DNA of 64,000 nt, from assembly GCF_030817075.1 (NCBI RefSeq), contig NZ_JAUSYU010000001.1, positions 3,968,001 through 4,032,000 of the forward strand, written 5' to 3'. This DNA comes from Arthrobacter sp. V1I9 (GTDB taxonomy: Bacteria > Actinomycetota > Actinomycetes > Actinomycetales > Micrococcaceae). Positions 7,955-16,962 of the stretch are shown here, piece by piece. Position 1 is the first letter of the stretch, and each line of letters starts with the position of its first letter. The position numbers were made by a program, and so were the translations under genes. Under the pieces are notes generated by a model, which saw nothing but the letters and a program-made list of their open reading frames with translations, ran no database searches and was not told the origin of the DNA.

Positions 7955-9613
7955 TCAGTGGGCCATGGCCGCCGCGCTGTCCTCGGTGGATGCCTTCTGG
8001 TCCGTGAGCTTTTTGTTCGGCAGCGCGAAGCTGATCAGGAAGGCGACGCCGGTGAGCACGGCTGCGGTGAGCATCACGGTGTCGATCGCGTACGCGAAGC
8101 CCTCCGTGATGGGGCGGGTCAGCGTGCTGTTGGCGGTGTGGAGCCAGCTCGTGTCGTTAAGGGACTCGTTGGAGGCCCCGTTCCGGAAGAACTCGTAAAG
8201 CTTTGCGTTGGCGGGGTCCGCGGCCACCGCGGGATCCTGAAGGACCGCCTGGTAGTCGGCATTTCCCAGTGCTGTCTTCATGGTGTCTGCAATCCGGCCG
8301 GCGGCCAGGCTGAACAGCATGGAGATGAACACGGCAGTTCCTACTGCGCCGCCCATGGAGCGGAAGAACGCGGCGGAGGAGGTGCCCACGCCCATGTCCC
8401 GGCGCGGCACGGACACCTGCATGGCCAGGGTGAGCGGCTGCATGCAGAAGCCCAGCCCCATGCCGAAAAACACCGCGATCAGTCCCGGAACCCACAGGCC
8501 GGTGTCCACGCCCAGGGACAGTCCCATCGCCACGGCGGCGGCAGTGAGGATGGCCGTGCCCATGATGGGGAAGATGCGGTAGGTGCCGGACGATGAAATG
8601 GTGCGGCCGGCCGTGATGGAGCCGCTGAGGATGCCGATGGTGAAGGTGATCATCATCAGGCCGGCCTCGGTGGGGGTGAGGCCCTTAACCAGCTGCAGGT
8701 ACATCGGGAGCATGGCGATGGCCCCGAACATGCCGATGCCGATGATGAAGTTCAGCAGCGAGGACAGGCCAAACGTGGCGTTCCGGAACAGCCGAAGCGG
8801 GATCAGTGCGTAGTCCCCGGCTCGCTTTTCGGCCAGCAGGAACCAGATAATGCCGACCACGCCCAGGCCGTAGCAGAGGAAGGAGTTCAGGGACGCCCAG
8901 CCCCAACTGCGGCCCTGTTCCGCCACCAGCAGCAGCGGCACAATGGCCAGGGTGATGGCGGCCGCACCCCAGTAGTCGATTTTCTGCTTCACGTGCTTGG
9001 CGGGCAGGTGCAGGAACAGGAACACCACAGTCAGCGCGGCCAGGCCGATGGGCAGGTTGATAAAGAACACCCAGCGCCAGCCTTCGAAGCCGAGGATGTT
9101 GGCGGAACCGGCAAACGCGCCGCCCACCACGGGTCCCAGTACCGAGGAGACGCCGAACACGGACATGAAGTAGCCCTGATACTTGGAGCGGTCCTTCAAG
9201 GACACGATGTCGCCAATGATGGTCAGGGCCAGTGCCAGCAGGCCGCCGGCACCCAGGCCCTGGACGCCGCGGGCCACAGCCAGTTCGGTTATGGAGTGGA
9301 CAGAGCCTGCGTACAGGGATCCCGCCAGGAAGATCACGATGGCGGTCAAGTACAGCGGGCGGCGGCCAAAGATGTCGCTCAGCTTGCCGTACAGCGGGGT
9401 GCTGACGGTGGAGGTAATGAGGTACGCGGTGGTGGCCCAAGCCTGGAGCGAGAGCCCGTCCAGGTCGTTGGCGATGGTGTAGATGGACGTGGACACGATG
9501 GTCTGGTCTAGCGATGCCAGGAACATGCCCAGCATCAGGCCCACCATCACGGTGACAATTTGGCGCTGCGTCAGGGCTTCTCCAGCGGCGCGCGCGGCAG
9601 TGGGTTTGGACAT
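7955..9613 (-). CDS. MFS multidrug exporter, DHA2 (EmrB/QacA) family, 14 TM
   Basis: Probable proton-driven drug or toxic-compound exporter of 552 residues, with 14 predicted membrane segments. MFLASLDQTIVSTSIYTIANDL in segment 1 and the GKLSDIFGRRP loop are typical of DHA2 proteins. The ATG chosen has TTTGGAG upstream; a TTG start eight codons earlier would lack this site. It is a single-gene unit with its own terminator. No regulator gene adjoins it, and the substrate is unknown. Confidence 0.87.
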   Translation of the reverse strand: MSKPTAARAAGEALTQRQIVTVMVGLMLGMFLASLDQTIVSTSIYTIANDLDGLSLQAWATTAYLITSTVSTPLYGKLSDIFGRRPLYLTAIVIFLAGSLYAGSVHSITELAVARGVQGLGAGGLLALALTIIGDIVSLKDRSKYQGYFMSVFGVSSVLGPVVGGAFAGSANILGFEGWRWVFFINLPIGLAALTVVFLFLHLPAKHVKQKIDYWGAAAITLAIVPLLLVAEQGRSWGWASLNSFLCYGLGVVGIIWFLLAEKRAGDYALIPLRLFRNATFGLSSLLNFIIGIGMFGAIAMLPMYLQLVKGLTPTEAGLMMITFTIGILSGSITAGRTISSSGTYRIFPIMGTAILTAAAVAMGLSLGVDTGLWVPGLIAVFFGMGLGFCMQPLTLAMQVSVPRRDMGVGTSSAAFFRSMGGAVGTAVFISMLFSLAAGRIADTMKTALGNADYQAVLQDPAVAADPANAKLYEFFRNGASNESLNDTSWLHTANSTLTRPITEGFAYAIDTVMLTAAVLTGVAFLISFALPNKKLTDQKASTEDSAAAMAH

Positions 9614-9721
9614 GGGTGCTCCAAAGAAGGGGGACAAGCGATAGTTGCTTTCAGTAACTATCCTACGCCCCGGCCTATTCCCTCGGAGCGAAAAGTTCCC
9701 GGTCTTTCCCCCGGGAGGCGA

Positions 9722-10207
9722 TCAGCGCTCCACGAGGATCCCGTCCGGGTCGCACCAGATCATCACGCCGGTCCGGATGGTCACGCCGTCAATCTCCACG
9801 TCCACGTCAACTTCGCCGGCGCCGGCCTTGGCACTCTTGCGCGGGTTGCTGCCCAGTGCCTTCACGCCGAGGTCCAGCCGGGCAATCGCCTCGCGGTCCC
9901 GGATCGCTCCGTTGATGACGACGCCGGCCCAGCCGTTCGCCACGGCGCTTTCGGCGATCATGTCACCCATCAGAGCCGTCCCCAGCGAGCCGCCGCCGTC
10001 CACCACGAGGACGTTGCCGCTGCCCGGGTTTGCCAGGGTGGACTTCACCAGGGCGTTGTCCTGGAAGCAGCGGATAGTTCGTACCCGTCCACTGAATTGG
10101 GAACGGCCGCCCAGGGACTGGAACTGCAGCGCAACGGATGCCAGCTCATCGCCGCGCTCGTCGTAGAGGTCCGCCGTGTTGATGGCAGGGGTAGAAGCAG
10201 CGTTCAT
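9722..10207 (-). CDS. RraA-like protein (RraA / HMG aldolase family)
   Basis: A 161-residue member of the RraA/MenG family. Known members are either RNase E inhibitors or divalent-metal 4-hydroxy-4-methyl-2-oxoglutarate/oxaloacetate aldolases. The family core is visible: GGSLGTALMGDMIAE followed by GWAGVVINGAIRDREAI, whose Arg-Asp pair (GAIRD) belongs to the metal and substrate site of the aldolases. The ATG has AAAGGAGA six bases upstream. Actinobacterial members with this motif are often aldolases, so regulation of RNase E should not be assumed. Confidence 0.82.
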   Translation of the reverse strand: MNAASTPAINTADLYDERGDELASVALQFQSLGGRSQFSGRVRTIRCFQDNALVKSTLANPGSGNVLVVDGGGSLGTALMGDMIAESAVANGWAGVVINGAIRDREAIARLDLGVKALGSNPRKSAKAGAGEVDVDVEIDGVTIRTGVMIWCDPDGILVER

Positions 10208-10334
10208 GTGGTTCTCCTTTGAGCCTCGGGGTGCCGCGCGCTCGCAACTGCCCCCGGCGTGCGGCACAGACGCCGGGCAAGGCCCACGATAGTCTGATTT
10301 CCAGCATCAGCACCTGCCCCGGGGGGAACCAGCA

Positions 10335-11612
10335 ATGAGCCTGTCCAACACACCGGTCCCGCCGGACGTTCCGCGGACCACGACGGCGGCGCTCGCCGAG
10401 CCGACGCAGAAGGTCACCGCGCGCTGGGTCACCGGGCTGGTGCTGGTCAATGTTGGCATAAACGCCGCGTTCTTCGGACCCATCAACATCTTTATCGCCC
10501 AGCAGGCCACTGGCATCGACGAAGCCAACAAGGAAGCCATCGCCTCCCTCGTGCTTGGGTGCGGGGCCGCCGTGTCCTTGGTTGCCAATCCGCTCTTCGG
10601 TGCGCTGTCCGACCGGACGGTCTCAGGCTTCGGCCGGCGTTCCCCCTGGGTCCTCGCGGGTGCCATCCTGGCCACGGCAGCGTTGCTGGCATTGTCCGGG
10701 GCCACGGCTGTCGCCCTGCTGGTTCTGTTCTGGTGCCTGGTCCAACTGGGCGCTAACGCGGCCTACGCAGCCATCACCGCCGCCATTCCGGACCGCGTGC
10801 CGGTGCTGCAGCGCGGCGGCGTGGGGGGACTGGCCGCCCTGGGCCAGACGGCGGGGATCCTCCTCGGTGCGGTCTTCGGGGCGGTGGTTTCCGGCAACTT
10901 CATGGTGGGTTATTGGCTGTGTGCGGCCGCCCTGCTGTTCTCCGTGCTGCCCTACTTGTTCCACCGGAATGACCCGGCGCTGCCCAGAGAGCTCCGCCCG
11001 CCGTTCTCGTGGGGCAATTTTCTCCGCGGCTTCTGGATCAGCCCGGCCCGCCACCCGGACTTCGCGTGGGCGTGGCTCACCCGCTTCCTGGTCAACGTCT
11101 GCAACCAACTGACCATTGTGTACCTGATCTTTTTCCTCACGGACGTCATCAAGCATGAGAACCCGGCGCTGGGGGTCCTGACCCTTACTGGCATTTATGC
11201 AGTGTTGGTGATGATTACTGCGGTGTTCGCGGGGCCGTGGAGCGACCGGGTGGGCAAGCGCAAGCCATTCGTGATCGCCTCCTCCGTCATGATCGCCATG
11301 GCAGGCCTCACCATGGCGTTCTTCCCCGTGTGGACCGGCGCCCTGATTGGGGCCGGCATCCTAGGCATCGGCTTCGGCGCCTACCAGGCCGTTGACTTCG
11401 CCCTGCTGACGCAGGTGCTCCCGCAGGCCTCGGACCGTGGCAAGGATATGGGGGTCATTAACGTGGCCGCCTCGCTGCCGCAAGTATTCGCGACAGGCCT
11501 CGCTTTCCTCGCGGTGACGCAGTTCGGCGGGTACGGCACCCTCTTCACCACGGCGGCCGTAATCGGGCTGCTGGGCGCTGTGTTCGTCGTCAAGATCAAG
11601 GGCGTGCGCTGA
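10335..11612 (+). CDS. MFS transporter, GPH/sucrose-symporter-like
   Basis: A 12-segment membrane transporter of 425 residues. The loop GALSDRTVSGFGRRSPW has the SDRT...GRR.PW pattern seen in glycoside/sucrose symporter-like MFS proteins. The second half carries a matching SDRVGKRKPF loop. About 40 residues precede the first membrane span. GGGGGGAA lies before the ATG. The TetR-type gene just downstream could be its regulator, but nothing in the sequence shows the substrate. Confidence 0.8.
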   Translation: MSLSNTPVPPDVPRTTTAALAEPTQKVTARWVTGLVLVNVGINAAFFGPINIFIAQQATGIDEANKEAIASLVLGCGAAVSLVANPLFGALSDRTVSGFGRRSPWVLAGAILATAALLALSGATAVALLVLFWCLVQLGANAAYAAITAAIPDRVPVLQRGGVGGLAALGQTAGILLGAVFGAVVSGNFMVGYWLCAAALLFSVLPYLFHRNDPALPRELRPPFSWGNFLRGFWISPARHPDFAWAWLTRFLVNVCNQLTIVYLIFFLTDVIKHENPALGVLTLTGIYAVLVMITAVFAGPWSDRVGKRKPFVIASSVMIAMAGLTMAFFPVWTGALIGAGILGIGFGAYQAVDFALLTQVLPQASDRGKDMGVINVAASLPQVFATGLAFLAVTQFGGYGTLFTTAAVIGLLGAVFVVKIKGVR

Positions 11613-11669
11613 CCCTGCCCGGGGGCCGGAACTAAGGCAACTGACTAATTACGCCACACTACCGTGCCG

Positions 11670-11675
11670 TATAGT
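11670..11675 (+). promoter_or_regulatory. -10 element TATAGT before the TetR gene
   Basis: TATAGT is a near-ideal -10 hexamer and implies a transcript start near 11682. That rules out the TTG codon at 11675 as start and supports the ATG at 11750. No clear -35 was seen. Confidence 0.45.
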
Positions 11676-11749
11676 TGACCCGGATTGCAGGCGGTCCGGG
11701 ATGGGGACGCTCCCGGCTGCTGCACTGTCAAACACAACCCGGAATACAG

Positions 11750-12358
11750 ATGCCTGAGACCTTTCCAGACCATCCGCCCATGGCAGCCATGCCCTCCGCT
11801 CCACGCCAGCGGCTCCGCTACGCGCGCATCCTCGAGGCTGCTGCCGGCTTCGCCCGGAAGGGCTTGGACGCAGTGGAGCTGCCCGAGGTGGCGGCCAAGG
11901 CTGACGTGCCCTTGGGTACCCTGTACCGCTACTTCCCCACGAGCACCCACCTGATGCTTGCGCTCTACCGCCATCAGCTTGAGGAGCTGCGGGGTGCCGG
12001 CCGGACCACTGCCTCGCGGTTCCGTGGCAGGGCCCTGGGCGGATTGGTGATGGAGGTCTTCCATATGAGGGTCATGCAGCCGGCGGTGGAGCAGTGCTTG
12101 AGCCGCGGCGTCTACCTTCCGGAGCGGGACACAACCGTCCTGCTGCGCGAAATCGACGCGCTGAGTGAAAACGTTGTGGCCAACGCCTGCGGTGACGCCA
12201 CTGCGGCCAGGGTGCTCCTGCTGACTGTCACTGGTCTGGTCCAGGCTGTCCGGAACCGCCGCCTTTCGCTCTTCGAAGCCGAGGAAGACCTCAAAAAGGC
12301 CTGCGCGCGCCTCGCTCCGGCCACCGAGGGCAGCTACACACTCCATCAAAGCGCGTAA
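11750..12358 (+). CDS. TetR-family transcriptional regulator
   Basis: DNA-binding repressor of 202 residues. The N-terminal helix-turn-helix is clear (RYARILEAAAGFARKG... VAAKADVPLGTLYRYFPT), and the C-terminal ligand/dimer domain is unassigned. The start is the ATG after the TATAGT element; another in-frame Met lies a little further in. It follows the MFS transporter gene on the same strand but has its own promoter. A perfect palindrome, GGTCTAGACC, follows the stop codon. Its target and ligand are unknown. Confidence 0.82.
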   Translation: MPETFPDHPPMAAMPSAPRQRLRYARILEAAAGFARKGLDAVELPEVAAKADVPLGTLYRYFPTSTHLMLALYRHQLEELRGAGRTTASRFRGRALGGLVMEVFHMRVMQPAVEQCLSRGVYLPERDTTVLLREIDALSENVVANACGDATAARVLLLTVTGLVQAVRNRRLSLFEAEEDLKKACARLAPATEGSYTLHQSA

Positions 12359-12360
12359 TC

Positions 12361-12370
12361 GGTCTAGACC
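12361..12370. other. Perfect 10-bp palindrome GGTCTAGACC
   Basis: This perfect palindrome begins two bases after the TetR stop codon. It could be a regulator half-site pair, but there is no second copy to support this. Confidence 0.35.
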
Positions 12371-12397
12371 AATCGCTGCTTAAGTCCGCTTTATTGC

Positions 12398-12413
12398 CGT
12401 GACATGAGTCACG
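12398..12413. promoter_or_regulatory. CRP/GlxR-type site upstream of malic enzyme
   Basis: CGTGAC-ATGA-GTCACG is a perfect inverted repeat containing GTGA-N6-TCAC, the core of CRP/GlxR binding sites (TGTGA-N6-TCACA). It lies about 230 bases before the malic enzyme start. Regulation by a cAMP receptor protein is inferred. Confidence 0.5.
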
Positions 12414-12637
12414 ATCGGCCGTGAAAAACCGTTTTGGCACGCCGGACCGCCGTCAAGTCACCCGCAAGCGCCCCGCCCGCTGCCTACCATTGTCGAAATG
12501 GAGCAACAGGGCACATCCCTGCAGCTCCTGTGGACCCGCCACCCTTGGGTTTTCCGCCGCACCACTTTCGCCTCAGGCCCGTCCGGGCCCGAGCCCCACG
12601 TGCCGTGTGCCCACGGCGAGCACCAGGAGACAACGAC

Positions 12638-13837
12638 GTGTCCATTGACGCAATCGCAGCCACTGATAATTCCGCAGCCACCGCACTAAGCGAAGCCGAG
12701 ATCTTCGACGCCCACCAGGGCGGCAAGCTCTCCATCGCCAGCACGGTGCCGCTGTCCAACAAGCGCGACCTGTCCATCGCCTACACCCCTGGAGTGGCTG
12801 AAGTCAGCCGCGCCATCCACAAGCAGCCTGAGCTTGCCCGCACCCTGACCTGGGCCGAGCGCCTGGTGGTCGTGGTCAGCGACGGCACCGCCGTCCTGGG
12901 CCTGGGCAACATCGGAGCCAGCGCCTCACTGCCCGTGATGGAGGGCAAGTCCGCCCTGTTCAAGACCTTCGGCGACCTGGACTCCATTCCGCTGGTGCTC
13001 AACACCACGGACGTGGACGAAATCGTGGAAACCCTGGTGCGCCTGCGCCCCAGCTTCGGCGCAGTCAACCTCGAGGACATCTCCGCACCGCGGTGCTTCG
13101 AGCTGGAGGAAAAGCTTATTGAAGCCCTCGACTGCCCCGTGATGCACGACGACCAGCACGGCACCGCCGTCGTTGCCCTTGCAGCGCTGACCAACGCCGC
13201 CAAGGTGACCGGCCGCCAGCTGGAGAGCCTACGCGTTGTGGTCTCCGGCGCAGGGGCGGCGGGCATCGCCGTCGCGGAAATCCTGCTCGCCGCCGGCATC
13301 ACCGACGTGGTCCTGCTGGACTCCCGCGGCGTCATCAACAGCGCACGGACCGATCTCGTCGCGGACCAGGGCAGCAAGAAGTCCGACATCGCCGGCCGCA
13401 GCAACCCCCGTGGCGTCGACGGCGGCCCCGCCGAGGCCCTCACCGGAGCCGACGTCTTCATCGGTGTCTCCTCCTCGAAGCTGGACGAGGAGCACCTGGC
13501 CCTGATGAACCAGGACGCCATCGTGTTCGCCCTCTCCAACCCGGACCCGGAGGTCCTGCCTGAGGTTGCAGTGAAGTATGCCGCCGTGGTGGCCACCGGC
13601 CGCAGTGACTTCCCGAACCAGATCAACAACGTGCTGGCCTTCCCGGGCATCTTCCGCGGGGCCCTGGACGCAGGTGCCCGGCGGATCACCCCCGCCATGA
13701 AGCTCGCAGCCGCCTATGCCATCGCCGAACTCGCGGCAGAGGACCTCGCCGCCGACTACATCGTGCCCAGCCCGCTGGACCCGCGCGTCGCACCGGCCGT
13801 CACCGCGGCAGTCGCCGCTGCGGTGGAAGCGGAGTAG
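12638..13837 (+). CDS. Malic enzyme (malate to pyruvate), NAD(P)-dependent
   Basis: Oxidative decarboxylation of malate to pyruvate and CO2 in the cytoplasm, giving NAD(P)H. The 399 residues match the short bacterial class. Key segments are the N-terminal YTPGVAEVSRAI, the metal-site motif MHDDQHGTA, the Rossmann motif GAGAAGIA and ALSNPDPE. The start is a GTG preceded by AGGAGA; an in-frame ATG 204 bases upstream would add a proline-rich, unconserved N-terminus. A CRP-type palindrome upstream and a hairpin downstream suggest a single-gene unit. Confidence 0.92.
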   Translation: MSIDAIAATDNSAATALSEAEIFDAHQGGKLSIASTVPLSNKRDLSIAYTPGVAEVSRAIHKQPELARTLTWAERLVVVVSDGTAVLGLGNIGASASLPVMEGKSALFKTFGDLDSIPLVLNTTDVDEIVETLVRLRPSFGAVNLEDISAPRCFELEEKLIEALDCPVMHDDQHGTAVVALAALTNAAKVTGRQLESLRVVVSGAGAAGIAVAEILLAAGITDVVLLDSRGVINSARTDLVADQGSKKSDIAGRSNPRGVDGGPAEALTGADVFIGVSSSKLDEEHLALMNQDAIVFALSNPDPEVLPEVAVKYAAVVATGRSDFPNQINNVLAFPGIFRGALDAGARRITPAMKLAAAYAIAELAAEDLAADYIVPSPLDPRVAPAVTAAVAAAVEAE

Positions 13838-13860
13838 CAGCCCCAACCCTGACGGGAATG

Positions 13861-13901
13861 ACGACGGCGGTGCCTCCTCAGCGAGGGAAGCACCGCCGTC
13901 G
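13861..13901. terminator. ACGACGGCGG-type terminator after malic enzyme
   Basis: CGACGGCGGTGC pairs perfectly with GCACCGCCGTCG around a 16-base loop, followed by GGGGTT. It lies 23 bases beyond the stop codon. Confidence 0.8.
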
Positions 13902-13935
13902 GGGGTTAAGCGGGCTCAACCATAGACTGGGGATC

Positions 13936-14439
13936 ATGAACTCGGAAACCGTGGTGACCGTCCTGTGCGGCCTGGCGATTCTTGTAGGCGTGGCAGGCAC
14001 CGTGATCCCGGTGCTTCCGGGCAGCATCCTCATCGGCGCCAGCCTGCTGGCGTGGGCCATTTGGGGCGGTGCCGGCACCGCGGGCTGGGTGGTGTTCGCC
14101 ATCGCCATGGTGTTTGTGGTTGCGGGCATGGCCGCCAGTGCCGTCCTTACGGGCAGGAAGCTCAAACAACACGCCATACCCAGCGGAAGCATTGCGGCCG
14201 CGCTGGTCACGGGCGTGGTGGGAATGTTCATCATTCCCGTGGTGGGGCTCTTCGTCGGTTTTGCCGCGGGCCTGCTGCTCAGCGAATTCCTCCGCACGCG
14301 GAACATCGGGACGGCGACGACGTCCAGCTGGGCTGCCCTCAAAGCCACAGGGCTGGGAATGCTCGCTGAGTTCGGGCTGGCCTGCCTCGCGGCCAGCACC
14401 TGGGTGATCGGCGTCTGGGTCGCCGCCGCCAACGGCTGA
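13936..14439 (+). CDS. DUF456 membrane protein
   Basis: A 167-residue protein with about four to five membrane segments, matching the DUF456 pattern: a first helix followed by GTVIPVLPGSILI, and a glycine-rich second half (FIIPVVGLFVGFAAGLLLSE). Its function is not known. TAGACT lies 7 bases before the ATG, so the mRNA is probably leaderless; GGGG in between could also serve as a weak ribosome site. It stands alone after the malic enzyme terminator. Confidence 0.75.
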   Translation: MNSETVVTVLCGLAILVGVAGTVIPVLPGSILIGASLLAWAIWGGAGTAGWVVFAIAMVFVVAGMAASAVLTGRKLKQHAIPSGSIAAALVTGVVGMFIIPVVGLFVGFAAGLLLSEFLRTRNIGTATTSSWAALKATGLGMLAEFGLACLAASTWVIGVWVAAANG

Positions 14440-14480
14440 AGCGCTTGCGGCCCATACGCACAAGGGCGTAGAACGGCACC

Positions 14481-14855
14481 ATGACCGAGCAAAGTTCAGC
14501 GCGGGAGCACGTGTCCGCGTGGATGGAAAAGTACCAGGCCGCGTGGACCAGCAACCAGCCCGAGGACATCCGCGCCCTTTTCACCGAGGATGCACGGTAC
14601 GAGACGCGGCCCAATGACCCTCACGCGTGGCAGGGGCAGGACGGCATCGTTAAGGGGTGGACCGCCGCCCGTGATGAACCCGGGGACTGGACCTTCACCT
14701 GGGAACTGCTGGGCACGGACGGCGCCACCGCCTTTATCCAGGGCGTCACCACCTACTCCGGCGACAGGCCGACCTACGACAACCTCTGGGTCCTCCAGCT
14801 GGACCCCTCGGGGCGGGCTTCCGCCTTCACCGAGTGGTTCATGGAACGAGACTGA
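14481..14855 (+). CDS. SnoaL/NTF2-like protein
   Basis: A 124-residue cytoplasmic protein with the NTF2-like cone fold pattern: an N-terminal helix (YQAAWTSNQPEDIRALFTEDARYE), then alternating strands ending in FTEWFMERD. Such proteins include polyketide cyclases, isomerases and uncharacterised stress proteins, so the role here cannot be named. It ends one base from the convergent small gene. Confidence 0.75.
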   Translation: MTEQSSAREHVSAWMEKYQAAWTSNQPEDIRALFTEDARYETRPNDPHAWQGQDGIVKGWTAARDEPGDWTFTWELLGTDGATAFIQGVTTYSGDRPTYDNLWVLQLDPSGRASAFTEWFMERD

Positions 14856-14856
14856 G

Positions 14857-15063
14857 CTAGAGGCCCAGCCCTCCAAGCTTGTCCCCCAGGCCGCCGGGAA
14901 GCTTACCCAGTAAGTCCGCGGGGTTAATGCCCAGTTTTGACAGGAGTCCTGCATGCTGCTCGGTGTCCACCTGGTCCGGCAGCTCGGTCTCGGCCTGGGC
15001 AGCCTTGTCGTTGTCTCCCTGGTTTCGAAGGAGCTCGAGGATCTGGGACTTATCGATTTGCAC
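14857..15063 (-). CDS. Small conserved-type hypothetical protein
   Basis: A 68-residue protein of unknown function. The N-terminal half is acidic and helical (DKSQILELLRNQGDNDKAAQ). The C-terminal half is a Leu/Gly/Lys tail with a repeated (L)GKLPGGLGDKLGGLG pattern, possibly amphipathic. The GTG start is supported by AAGGAGA just upstream. It faces the SnoaL-like gene tail to tail. Confidence 0.6.
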   Translation of the reverse strand: MQIDKSQILELLRNQGDNDKAAQAETELPDQVDTEQHAGLLSKLGINPADLLGKLPGGLGDKLGGLGL

Positions 15064-15205
15064 GGCGTTCTCCTTGCTGATCGTGGAACTGCTAAGGGCA
15101 CTTACCAGCCTTGCGGAAATCTCCTGCCGCAACAAGTGCCGGCTTGCCCGGGGAGTGTTGGGCAGGCATCTGCGGTGATCGGTCCCTGCTGTCGGAGGTC
15201 CCGGT

Positions 15206-15211
15206 TAGCAT
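15206..15211 (+). promoter_or_regulatory. -10 element of a leaderless gene
   Basis: TAGCAT sits six bases before the ATG of the next gene, predicting a transcript that begins at the start codon. No strong -35 is visible. Confidence 0.45.
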
Positions 15212-15217
15212 GGAACG

Positions 15218-16195
15218 ATGACGCACGGGGACCCTGCACCGATCTATTGGGACAGCCGTGACCTCACACCCTTCGGCCAGCCCCATCTGCGCACGCCCGT
15301 CCATGACCTCGCGGGGGGAGTGGGCGGCCTGCTCACCGGCGTGCTCGGAGGACGCCACCCGGCGTTGCTTTCCGTGGACGGTGAGATTCCCCGGCTGAAA
15401 CGGATGCCGCCCAAACCCGCCAAGGCTGTGCACGAGGCGGTCTTTACCAGCCGCCAGCCCGAACAGCTGATCACGCTGGCACGCGCCTATCCCGGATGGG
15501 CCGGCCTCTGCTACCTCATGGCCGGACTCCTGGTCTACAAGCAGGGCGGCTACCTGCGCGCATCGGAACTTCTCCAGCGTGGGCTCACCACCAGGAATGA
15601 AGACGAAGCCAACCGCTATTCGTCCACCTATCTCACCAGGATCATCACGAACATCGAGCTGGCCGAGCGCGTGGAGATCCCCGTCCTGTTCAGCGAGGAG
15701 TCGGTATTCCTGGCACTGGCGCACTCGTTGCGGGAGACGGGACGCACGGAGGCCGCGCTGGACGCCCTCACCGGGCTGCCGCCGTCGCTCCCCATGGCCT
15801 TGGCACGCTGCTCGCTGGCGCTGACCCTGGGCCGCAGCCGGACAGTCATCGACTGGACCGACGGCCTGCTCAACGCAGACGATCTCTCGGCCGCCCTGTT
15901 AATCGTCCGGGCCCGGGCGCTGCGGCGGGAGGGCCGGCTGGAGGCGGCGAACCGGGCCCTTACAGAGGTCCTGCGCCGGCGGAAGACGCACCTTACCCTG
16001 CGGAACGACGCCCTTACGGACCGGGCGCTGCTGCTCCTTGACTCCAGCCGGAGGTCGCTCAACCCGCGGGACTGGGGCCGGCGGCACGAGGACCCGGTGC
16101 CGCAACGGGAGATCGCGGCGCCGGTGCCCATCCGCAAGGACGAGGAGATGCGCCGGATCTGGGAACAGGACTGGAAGAAGCTCAGCGACGACTAG
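15218..16195 (+). CDS. Hypothetical helical-repeat (TPR-like) protein
   Basis: A 325-residue soluble protein I do not recognise. Residues 75-270 are rich in Ala/Leu helices arranged like tetratricopeptide repeats (LARAYPGWAGLCYLMAGLL, then ALAHSLRETGRTEAALDALT and ARALRREGRLEAANRALTEV). The C-terminus is charged and ends EEMRRIWEQDWKKLSDD. It could be a scaffold or regulatory protein. It appears to be leaderless and monocistronic, with the convergent LysE-type gene ending just beyond. Confidence 0.65.
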   Translation: MTHGDPAPIYWDSRDLTPFGQPHLRTPVHDLAGGVGGLLTGVLGGRHPALLSVDGEIPRLKRMPPKPAKAVHEAVFTSRQPEQLITLARAYPGWAGLCYLMAGLLVYKQGGYLRASELLQRGLTTRNEDEANRYSSTYLTRIITNIELAERVEIPVLFSEESVFLALAHSLRETGRTEAALDALTGLPPSLPMALARCSLALTLGRSRTVIDWTDGLLNADDLSAALLIVRARALRREGRLEAANRALTEVLRRRKTHLTLRNDALTDRALLLLDSSRRSLNPRDWGRRHEDPVPQREIAAPVPIRKDEEMRRIWEQDWKKLSDD

Positions 16196-16204
16196 GTTCG
16201 CTGG

Positions 16205-16858
16205 CTAGGCACCGGCAGCGTGGGCACCATTGAAGTGCGGCAGGAGTTGTTCGCCGAGGAGAACGGCCCCCAGCGCCACCATGATCACTCCGCTTGCCAG
16301 GGTCACCATCCGGGCGGCACCCGGCCGGCTCTGCAGCAGGGTCCGGGAGAGGAGGGCGACGGCGGTGTACACGAGCCCCGCAAGCAGCACGAACGTCATG
16401 CCCAGCAGGCCCGACTGGACCGGGACAGGCAGGGGCGCCTCCGTGCTGACGAACTGGGGAACGAGTGCCACGTAGAAGAGCAGGCCCTTGGGGTTGATGC
16501 CGCTGGTTCCCATTCCCTGCAGGAACGAGCGGAGCCGCGTGTTCGCGTCACTGCCGGCTCCTGCCGAGAAGCTCGCCCCGCGCCAGGAACGAAGCGTACT
16601 CACGCCGAGCCACATCAGGTACCCGGCACCGGCCAGGGTGATCCAGCCAAGGACTCCGGGCATCCCGGTGAGCAGGGCAGCGAGCCCGGCCACCAGCAGC
16701 ACCGTGTGGAGGACGTATCCACCGCACAGGCCTGCCACCGCCGGCACAAAGCTGCGCTGCCTCAGGCCTGCAGCGATGGAGTATGCCCAGTCCACGCCCG
16801 GCGTGCAGGCCAGGGCGGCGGCAACCAGCACAAAGGCCAAAAACAGCTCGGGGTTCAT
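16205..16858 (-). CDS. LysE/RhtB-family amino-acid exporter
   Basis: A 217-residue membrane protein with about six spans. The LysE signature is near the N-terminus (ACTPGVDWAYSIAAGLRQ) and is followed by GTSGINPKGLLFYVALVPQF, typical of RhtB-type exporters of amino acids such as homoserine, threonine or branched-chain residues. AGGAG lies before the ATG. The divergent Lrp-type gene 104 bases away is probably its regulator, as in many LysE/Lrp pairs. Confidence 0.88.
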   Translation of the reverse strand: MNPELFLAFVLVAAALACTPGVDWAYSIAAGLRQRSFVPAVAGLCGGYVLHTVLLVAGLAALLTGMPGVLGWITLAGAGYLMWLGVSTLRSWRGASFSAGAGSDANTRLRSFLQGMGTSGINPKGLLFYVALVPQFVSTEAPLPVPVQSGLLGMTFVLLAGLVYTAVALLSRTLLQSRPGAARMVTLASGVIMVALGAVLLGEQLLPHFNGAHAAGA

Positions 16859-16950
16859 CGTTTCTCCTGCCAGCGGGTCCGTCAGGAAAACCCTAGATAC
16901 TTTCGCCCCGGAAGTGCTGTCCTTTTTAGCCCGGTTGACCGCTCTGGCGG

Positions 16951-16956
16951 TAAGAT
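16951..16956 (+). promoter_or_regulatory. -10 element of the Lrp regulator (leaderless)
   Basis: TAAGAT lies exactly six bases before the GTG start, predicting a leaderless mRNA. It sits in the divergent LysE/Lrp promoter region. Confidence 0.45.
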
Positions 16957-16962
16957 TCTTGC

